Shown here in pieces: positions 7,263-11,492 of a DNA stretch of 11,492 nt. The DNA comes from an uncultured Eubacteriales bacterium (GTDB lineage: Bacteria; Bacillota; Clostridia; Oscillospirales; CAG-272). The stretch lies in NCBI GenBank assembly GCA_934526185.1, contig CAKTAA010000067.1:1-11492 (forward strand), given 5' to 3'. A model generated the notes under the pieces. That model saw only the letters and a program-made list of their open reading frames with translations. It had not been told where the DNA came from and did not search any database. A program made the position numbers and the translations under genes. How positions within the stretch are numbered: position 1 is the first letter of the stretch; every line of letters begins with the position of its first letter.

Positions 7263-7305
7263 CGAAGCGGCTGCACAGCCGCTTCGCTCTACTTTACTCT
7301 TTTTG
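7263..7305 (+). terminator. Hairpin terminator after the U32 gene
   Basis: The arms CGAAGCGGCTG (7263-7273) and CAGCCGCTTCG (7276-7286) form a near-perfect GC-rich stem with a tight turn, 26 bp after the stop. The downstream tract CTCTACTTTACTCTTTTT is pyrimidine-rich, but its T5 run is about 14 nt from the stem, so termination efficiency is uncertain. Confidence 0.7.
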
Positions 7306-7332
7306 TGGAATTAAGTAATTTATTTTAATCTG

Positions 7333-7360
7333 TTAAATAAAACAAAGCGTTCTGTATAAT
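7333..7360 (+). promoter_or_regulatory. Possible second, upstream promoter for pgk
   Basis: TATAAT (7355-7360) is a perfect -10 hexamer, but the best -35 candidate (TTAAAT, 7333-7338, 16-bp spacing) is weak. It would add about 75 nt to the pgk leader. It is offered as a possible tandem promoter only. Confidence 0.25.
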
Positions 7361-7405
7361 AATAGTAAAAAAGTCTGCACTTTACAGAAATTTGTCAAAT
7401 AATTC

Positions 7406-7434
7406 TTGCATTCAAAATGCTTCTGTGCTATAAT
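7406..7434 (+). promoter_or_regulatory. Strong extended -10 promoter for pgk
   Basis: TTGCAT (7406-7411), a 17-bp spacer and a perfect TATAAT (7429-7434) preceded by TGC, which forms an extended -10, make this the best promoter in the window. Transcription should start near 7441. The short inverted repeat GCATT-CAA-AATGC (7409-7421) overlaps the -35 box and could be a regulator site, though I cannot name one. Confidence 0.75.
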
Positions 7435-7440
7435 AAATAA

Positions 7441-7550
7441 TCGGTATAACAGCGGTATTCGTTTCGTGTATCCGGTTTACGGAAAATGCTGACGCAATGG
7501 GAACGCTGTTGTAACCCCAGATCGGAATTTATACTAAAGGAGAGTAGTAT
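7441..7550 (+). other. Folded 5' leader of pgk
   Basis: About 110 nt lie between the predicted start and the pgk ATG. AACAGCG (7448-7454) can pair with CGCTGTT (7504-7510), closing a domain that contains a smaller TCCG/CGGA hairpin. The ribosome site AAAGGAG (7536-7542) is outside this domain and looks free. I do not recognise a known riboswitch class. Confidence 0.35.
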
Positions 7551-8738
7551 ATGTACAACAAAAAGACCATTGAGGATATCGAGGTAGCGGGGAAAAAAGT
7601 ATTGGTTCGATGTGATTTTAACGTCCCGATGAAGGATGAGACCATAACGGATGACAAACGCATTGTGGAAGCGCTGCCGACCATACAATATTTAATCGCA
7701 CATAACGCAAAATTGATTTTGTGCTCTCATATGGGCAGACCGAAGGGCGAATTCAATATGAAGTATTCGCTTCGCCCGGTAGCGGTCCGTCTTTCCGAGC
7801 TTTTGGGGAAAGAAGTTGAATTGGCATCGGATGTCATCGGTCACGACGCACAGACAAAGGCAGCGGCTTTGAAAGATGGAGATGTTATGCTGCTGGAAAA
7901 TGTGCGTTTTCATAAGGAAGAGGAAAAAAATGATCCGGCTTTTTCCAAGGCATTGGCTTCACTTGCGGAGATATATGTCAACGACGCCTTTGGTACAGCG
8001 CATCGCGCACATGCTTCAACAGCAGGCGTGGCGGATTATCTGCCGGCTGTCTGCGGATATTTGATTCAGAAGGAAATTAAGATAATGGGAGATGCGCTTA
8101 ATAATCCCAAACGTCCGTTTGTCGCTATTTTGGGCGGCGCAAAGGTTTCCGACAAGATAGGTGTAATAAAGAATCTGCTTGACAAGGTGGACACGCTCAT
8201 TGTAGGTGGAGGAATGGCATATACCTTCAATAAAGCTAACGGTTATGAAATTGCAGATTCCATCTGCGAAGAAGACAAGCTGGAGTTGGCAAAGGAATTG
8301 ATGCAGAGCGCTTCCGCAAAAGGCGTAAAGTTTTTACTGCCTGTAGATAATCATGTCGGCGATAAATATGATCCGGATTGCCATGAAATGATAGTGGATT
8401 CAGATAACCTGCCCGCCGGATACATGGGGCTGGACATCGGACCGAAGACAGAGAAAATATTTGCAGATGCAATAAAAGGCGCTGGAACCGTTGTCTGGAA
8501 CGGCCCGATGGGAGTATCCGAATGGGATAAATTTGCAGACGGTACAAAAGCTGTCGCTACGGCTGTAGCTGAAAGCGGCGCCATTTCCATCATCGGCGGC
8601 GGAGACTCTGCAGCAGCGATCGAAAAGCTTGGATTTGCGGATAGAATGACACATATTTCCACAGGCGGAGGCGCTTCTTTGGAATTTTTGGAAGGCCTTG
8701 TGTTGCCGGGCATTGCTTGTCTGCAAGATAAAAATTAA
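7551..8738 (+). CDS. pgk: Phosphoglycerate kinase
   Basis: This glycolytic enzyme transfers the acyl phosphate of 1,3-bisphosphoglycerate to ADP. The 395-residue length is normal for bacteria. Substrate-binding motifs in the N-domain are VLVRCDFNVPM (R20, D22, N24), SHMGRPKGE (H60, R63), LLENVRFHKEEEKNDP and VNDAFGTAHRAHAS. The hinge and C-domain carry PFVAILGGAKVSDKIGV, DTLIVGGGMAYTF, GLDIGPKT, VVWNGPMGVSE and the nucleotide loop GGGDSAAAI (G349-D352). It ends with THISTGGGASLEFLEG. No key residue is missing. AAAGGAG lies 8 nt before the ATG, and a strong promoter and leader precede it. tpiA follows after a structured spacer, so lower-glycolysis genes are grouped, but gapA is not next to them here. 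Confidence 0.98.
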   Translation: MYNKKTIEDIEVAGKKVLVRCDFNVPMKDETITDDKRIVEALPTIQYLIAHNAKLILCSHMGRPKGEFNMKYSLRPVAVRLSELLGKEVELASDVIGHDAQTKAAALKDGDVMLLENVRFHKEEEKNDPAFSKALASLAEIYVNDAFGTAHRAHASTAGVADYLPAVCGYLIQKEIKIMGDALNNPKRPFVAILGGAKVSDKIGVIKNLLDKVDTLIVGGGMAYTFNKANGYEIADSICEEDKLELAKELMQSASAKGVKFLLPVDNHVGDKYDPDCHEMIVDSDNLPAGYMGLDIGPKTEKIFADAIKGAGTVVWNGPMGVSEWDKFADGTKAVATAVAESGAISIIGGGDSAAAIEKLGFADRMTHISTGGGASLEFLEGLVLPGIACLQDKN

Positions 8739-8951
8739 CCTCATCAGAAGATCCGGCCGTCAAAAATTTACATGATGTATGGAAAATTTTGCATCGGCCG
8801 GATTCAAACATACAGAGATATGTGGGAAAGGATCGCAACCTGAAAAACACTTTTTCACACATCATGCGAGGAATTCGCTGCGAATTACTTTCATTATGTA
8901 AAATGTCTCATTTCGTAAACCGCTTATACTTCGCGAAAGGAAGCCTTTGCT
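8739..8951 (+). other. pgk-tpiA spacer with several tandem hairpins
   Basis: This 213-bp spacer has no gene but several inverted repeats. The largest pairs ATCCGGCCG (8751-8759) with CGGCCGGAT (8795-8803). Inside it CAAAA (8761-8765) pairs with TTTTG (8787-8791) and, past an A-A mismatch, TTT (8767-8769) with AAA (8783-8785). Next, TGAAAAA/TTTTTCA (8841-8847 and 8851-8857) forms a small hairpin that competes with ATGTG-GAAA/TTTC-CACAT (8820-8829 and 8853-8862). Then comes a 15-nt odd palindrome, AATTCGC-T-GCGAATT (8872-8886). No hairpin has a terminator-type T-tract, and I found no convincing promoter, so pgk-tpiA co-transcription through folded RNA is the simplest reading. Confidence 0.6.
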
Positions 8952-8960
8952 GTGCAAAGG
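8944..8960 (+). repeat. Perfect hairpin over the tpiA start region
   Basis: CCTTTGC (8944-8950), TGT, GCAAAGG (8954-8960) form a perfect 7-bp stem. The alternative GTG start (8952-8954) lies in its loop, and the stem's AAAGG is the only Shine-Dalgarno-like sequence before ATG 8976. A second purine site, GAAAGGAAG (8935-8943), abuts its left side. Confidence 0.55.
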
Positions 8961-8975
8961 TATGGTGATTTTTTT

Positions 8976-9737
8976 ATGAAAGCGTCTGAAAGGGAGATTA
9001 TTATTGCCGGAAATTGGAAAATGAACATGACACCGTCAGCAACCGGAGCGTTTATAAAGGAACTGGCACCCAAGGTGAAAGATGCAGAATGTACGGTTGT
9101 ATTGTGCGTACCGGCTATTGATATTCCGGCGGCTGCGGAGGCAGCAAGGGGAACAAATATTGAAATAGGCGCCGAAAATGTTCATTTTGAGAAGAACGGA
9201 GCTTTTACGGGTGAAATTTCTGCCGAAATGCTGAAAGAAGCCGGCGTAACTTATGTCATTGTCGGCCACAGCGAGCGCCGGCAATATTTTGGTGAGACAG
9301 ATGAAACAGTAAATTTACGTGCCAAAGCTGCTCTTGCATCGGGTTTGCGTCCGATTATCTGTGTGGGTGAAACGCTCAAGCAGAGAGAACAGGGAACCAC
9401 CGCGGAGATAGTCTCTATGCAGACCAAAATTGCTCTTCGGGATATTACCGGCGAAGAAATGAAAGGCGTAGTCATTGCCTATGAGCCTGTTTGGGCAATC
9501 GGTACGGGAAAAACAGCGACGGCGGATCAGGCAGACGAGGTCTGCGGAATTATACGGGGCGTGATAGCAGAATTGTATGGTGAGTCTACGGCCGCGGCAG
9601 CTACCATTCAATACGGCGGTTCAATGAATGCTAAAAACGCTGCCGAACTATTGTCGAAGGAAAATGTAGATGGAGGACTTATCGGCGGAGCTTCGCTAAA
9701 GGTTGATGATTTTACCGTTATCGTCTCTGCCGGATGA
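8976..9737 (+). CDS. tpiA: Triosephosphate isomerase
   Basis: This TIM-barrel enzyme interconverts dihydroxyacetone phosphate and glyceraldehyde 3-phosphate. With the ATG at 8976 it has 253 residues, the usual size. Catalytic residues are intact: K15 in AGNWKMN, H98 in VGHSERRQYFGE and E170 in AYEPVWAIGTGKTA. The phosphate-binding C-terminal loops IQYGGSMNAKN and GGLIGGASLK are also present. The start is debatable. ATG 8976 fits the family N-terminus best, but AAAGG is 15 nt away. The in-frame GTG at 8952 has GAAAGGAAG at a better distance (8 nt) and would add eight residues (starting MQRYG). The stop overlaps the next gene by about 32 bp. It follows pgk on the same strand and is probably co-transcribed with it. 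Confidence 0.97.
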   Translation: MKASEREIIIAGNWKMNMTPSATGAFIKELAPKVKDAECTVVLCVPAIDIPAAAEAARGTNIEIGAENVHFEKNGAFTGEISAEMLKEAGVTYVIVGHSERRQYFGETDETVNLRAKAALASGLRPIICVGETLKQREQGTTAEIVSMQTKIALRDITGEEMKGVVIAYEPVWAIGTGKTATADQADEVCGIIRGVIAELYGESTAAAATIQYGGSMNAKNAAELLSKENVDGGLIGGASLKVDDFTVIVSAG

Positions 9738-11073
9738 AGAACGGGAAAACAAAATAAAGTCACAGGAGGAACCGGCGCGTGTTAAATGGCCGGATGCTGA
9801 AAACATGAGACGTCCGATTAAATATAAAAAGAAAAAGCAAAACCGTTTGATCGCCGTTATGTTCATCATTGCGGCTGTTGCCGTGATCGCCGCGGCGGGG
9901 ATCGGCATATCCGTTGCCGTACAGAACCGTGAGAATCCTGGTCCGGATAATCCTGAAAAACAATCGGATACGAAAAACGGAGATAGCACAGCAGATGATA
10001 TTGAGAGTCAGAAGGAGGCTCAGACAACGAACGAATCGACGGAACCTGTTGAAACAGATTTACAAGACGCAAGCGATTCTTCAACGGATACGGAGGATAC
10101 TACGTCTCCTGTGGATCGTCCTCCAAGTCCCATTACCAATGTATCGTCCTATGAAAACTATCAGGGTGCTTATTTGAATTTATCAAAGTATCTGACGATA
10201 AATGAACTTCGAACAGCAGCAAAGGGGCTGTCTGACGAAGGTTATACAGCGGTAATGATAGATTTAAAATATGATAACGGCCGCCTCTCCTATGTATCCT
10301 CAGTGCAAAGCGCCGCAGATTATGGCGCCAATCCTACCGTGGCATCACTGAATATATCCGATGTGATAGAAGCGCTTCACGGAGAAGGTCTATACATAAC
10401 CGGACGCCTTTGTGCTTTCCGAGACGATGTTGCAGCGCAGGCAGATATGGATATTGCTTTGATGAATGAATCCGGATACCGTTATTCCGATGGGACATCA
10501 CGTTGGATATCCGTTTATTCGGAAAAGGGATGTCAGTATATACTGGAGTTGATCCGTGAGGTTTACGCTCACGGAATTGATGAAATTATGCTGCGTCAGT
10601 TTGGATTACCCGATTCTTCTGATGAAAAAATTCAGACCGAGGAAAATCAGACTGCGTATGAGGCGGTTACTGCTTTTATCAAAAAAATCAGGACAAGTAT
10701 GCCGGATCTGCAATTGAATTTAGAGCTGCCTGCTGCAGCCGTCGCATCTCTGAAATCCGATACAACAGGAATTGATATTGAAGTGCTGAAGGCACAGTGC
10801 GACAGCATAACAGCCGATTTTACGATATCTAATTTAAAAAACGGAGACAGCATCCTTGGTGTCACCGTAACCGATCCTACTTCGAATCCAGATAAAACCG
10901 TAAAGGAACTGTCGGAAGCCTTTTTGTCTTTAGCAGATGATTATTCCATTCGTCCGCTGGTTGAGTGGAGCGGAGAAGAGAAATCTGATACAGCGTTGAA
11001 AGAGGCACTGGAGCAAATCGGTTATGAAAATTATCAGATGATTGATCCAACTGCCGATATAGTGGAAAAATAA
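9706..11073 (+). CDS. Membrane-anchored protein with putative glycoside hydrolase (DUF4015-like) domain
   Basis: The protein has a basic cytoplasmic stretch (KYKKKKQNR, residues 39-47), one membrane helix (about 48-72) and an extracellular Asp/Ser/Thr-rich linker (about 73-145) without cysteines. A roughly 300-residue domain follows. That domain resembles the DUF4015 putative glycoside hydrolase TIM barrel: YQGAYLNLSKYLTINEL, AVMIDLKYDNGRLSY (D186, K188, D190), VIEALHGEGLYITGRLCAF, RWISVYSEKG and GIDEIMLRQFGLP (D292-P302). In the family as I recall it, the last motif reads like DEIQFDYIRFP; here the Asp-Tyr is replaced by Arg-Gln, so hydrolase activity is doubtful. The start is uncertain. ATG 9706 (or TTG 9703) overlaps tpiA with a cramped AAAGG; the in-frame ATG 9805 would shorten it to 423 residues and keep the anchor. 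Substrate and role are unknown; a cell-surface polysaccharide function is a guess. Confidence 0.72.
   Translation: MILPLSSLPDEERENKIKSQEEPARVKWPDAENMRRPIKYKKKKQNRLIAVMFIIAAVAVIAAAGIGISVAVQNRENPGPDNPEKQSDTKNGDSTADDIESQKEAQTTNESTEPVETDLQDASDSSTDTEDTTSPVDRPPSPITNVSSYENYQGAYLNLSKYLTINELRTAAKGLSDEGYTAVMIDLKYDNGRLSYVSSVQSAADYGANPTVASLNISDVIEALHGEGLYITGRLCAFRDDVAAQADMDIALMNESGYRYSDGTSRWISVYSEKGCQYILELIREVYAHGIDEIMLRQFGLPDSSDEKIQTEENQTAYEAVTAFIKKIRTSMPDLQLNLELPAAAVASLKSDTTGIDIEVLKAQCDSITADFTISNLKNGDSILGVTVTDPTSNPDKTVKELSEAFLSLADDYSIRPLVEWSGEEKSDTALKEALEQIGYENYQMIDPTADIVEK
9764..9808 (+). other. Strong Shine-Dalgarno site with coupled 9-codon mini-ORF
   Basis: AGGAGG (9764-9769) is the best ribosome site in the window, but no start codon of the long frame follows at a usable distance. 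Nine bases later, out of frame, GTG 9779 opens a 9-codon ORF. It ends TGA 9806-9808 and overlaps the in-frame ATG 9805 of the DUF4015-like gene as ATGA. This could be a translational-coupling device or simply chance. Confidence 0.25.
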
Positions 11074-11143
11074 TAATTTTTATCGTTTTATTTTCAGGAT
11101 GCAAGGATAGAGCTGAATTTATACTATAGAAAGATAATATTAA

Positions 11144-11492
11144 AGTGGTTGTCATTGCGGGTGTGTTACAGAGCTTTTGAATGCTGCTGGTATAACTGTC
11201 TCATATGAAGAAGTCATGGGGTTATCAGGCGATTATGCGCAACGACTGGGACCCCAGCAGTCAAATGCCGCAGAACGGAATGGTTTGTGAAAAAAATGTA
11301 GGAGATGCTTTAGGTATATCGGTATATTCGCTTAACGATAATCAAGAGATTTGGAAACAGGCGAAAAAAAGCATAGACAACGGAATTCCTGTTTTGCTGG
11401 TGGCGGGCAGATGGGCTCCGGAATGGACGGTAGCCTGCGGTTATGAAGAAGATAATGGGGAATTAAAGTTTTTCGGACGTACGTATTTTGAC
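11144..11492 (+). pseudogene. Frame-disrupted BtrH-like N-terminal domain gene, runs off the window
   Basis: Two adjacent frames each carry part of what looks like one protein. Frame 2 (about 11144-11230) encodes GCHCGCVTELLNAAGI and SYEEVMGLSG, with a TAA at 11141-11143 just before it and no start codon. The next frame (from about 11205, open to the window edge) encodes DWDPSSQMPQNG, VGDALGI, EIWKQAKKSIDNGIPVLLV and VACGYEEDNGEL. Together these resemble BtrH-N/C39-like domains: G-x-H-C-A/G near the N-terminus, then A-x-x-LG, AW...lk..ld.G.Pv and a hydrophobic vvGy. Frames merge near a G4 run at 11218-11221; removing one G joins them. The N-terminal side also has stops in its frame. Alternatively the real gene is the 96-codon open frame from ATG 11205, but no ribosome site precedes it. 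A decayed gene or a sequence error are both possible. Confidence 0.5.

Noticed and set aside
7330..7346. Possible Rex (redox regulator) operator, CTGTTAA followed by AAAACAA, upstream of pgk
   Set aside because: The half-sites resemble TTGTTAA/TTAACAA only partly and their spacing is two bases too short, so symmetry with the known operator fails.
8842..8862. Terminator between pgk and tpiA (GAAAAA-CAC-TTTTTC)
   Set aside because: The stem has only one G-C pair, the T bases are within the stem rather than after it, and no tpiA promoter was found downstream.
11066..11126. Short lipoprotein-like reading (FIVLFSGCKD) after the DUF4015-like gene
   Set aside because: The frame has no start codon or ribosome site and stops after about 25 residues; it is best seen as chance in AT-rich sequence.

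Overview
The window looks like an ordinary chromosomal stretch of an anaerobic Gram-positive bacterium, probably a gut-type Clostridia (Oscillospiraceae- or Christensenellales-like). This rests on the SpoIIIE/FtsK C-terminus, the mltG and U32 neighbourhood known from Firmicutes, sigma-A-like promoters with purine-rich Shine-Dalgarno sites, and moderate GC content. All confident genes are on the + strand. I saw no tRNA, rRNA, CRISPR array, insertion sequence or phage gene.

Layout. (1) Positions 2-1036 hold the motor and DNA-reading end of a SpoIIIE/FtsK translocase whose N-terminus lies outside the window. (2) After about 240 bp with a plausible promoter comes a tight run: a DJ-1/PfpI protein (1274-1813), 5-formyltetrahydrofolate cyclo-ligase (1825-2496), a CPBP intramembrane protease overlapping it by 86 bp (2411-3325), MltG endolytic transglycosylase (3419-5026) and a cytoplasmic-type glycerophosphodiester phosphodiesterase (5091-5837), closed by a strong terminator at about 5848-5895. 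(3) A separately promoted U32-family protein (6025-7236) ends at a second hairpin terminator. Its Cys pattern and its closeness to mltG suggest a TrhP-type tRNA U34 hydroxylation factor. (4) A strong extended -10 promoter with a roughly 110-nt folded leader drives phosphoglycerate kinase (7551-8738). A hairpin-rich 213-240 bp spacer then leads to triosephosphate isomerase (8976-9737). (5) A membrane-anchored protein with a putative glycoside-hydrolase-like (DUF4015-type) domain overlaps the end of tpiA (9706-11073). (6) The right edge carries a frame-disrupted gene resembling the N-terminal domain of BtrH-type proteins (11144-11492, running off the end).

The genes are mostly housekeeping: chromosome segregation, folate repair, peptidoglycan chain-length control, lipid headgroup salvage, tRNA modification and lower glycolysis. 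No clearly new multi-gene system is visible. The points most worth a second look are the folded pgk-tpiA spacer, the hairpin over the tpiA start region, the strong Shine-Dalgarno site and ATGA-coupled mini-ORF ahead of the DUF4015-like gene, that domain's apparent loss of its conserved Asp, the long 5-FCL/CPBP overlap, and the frame break in the right-edge gene.
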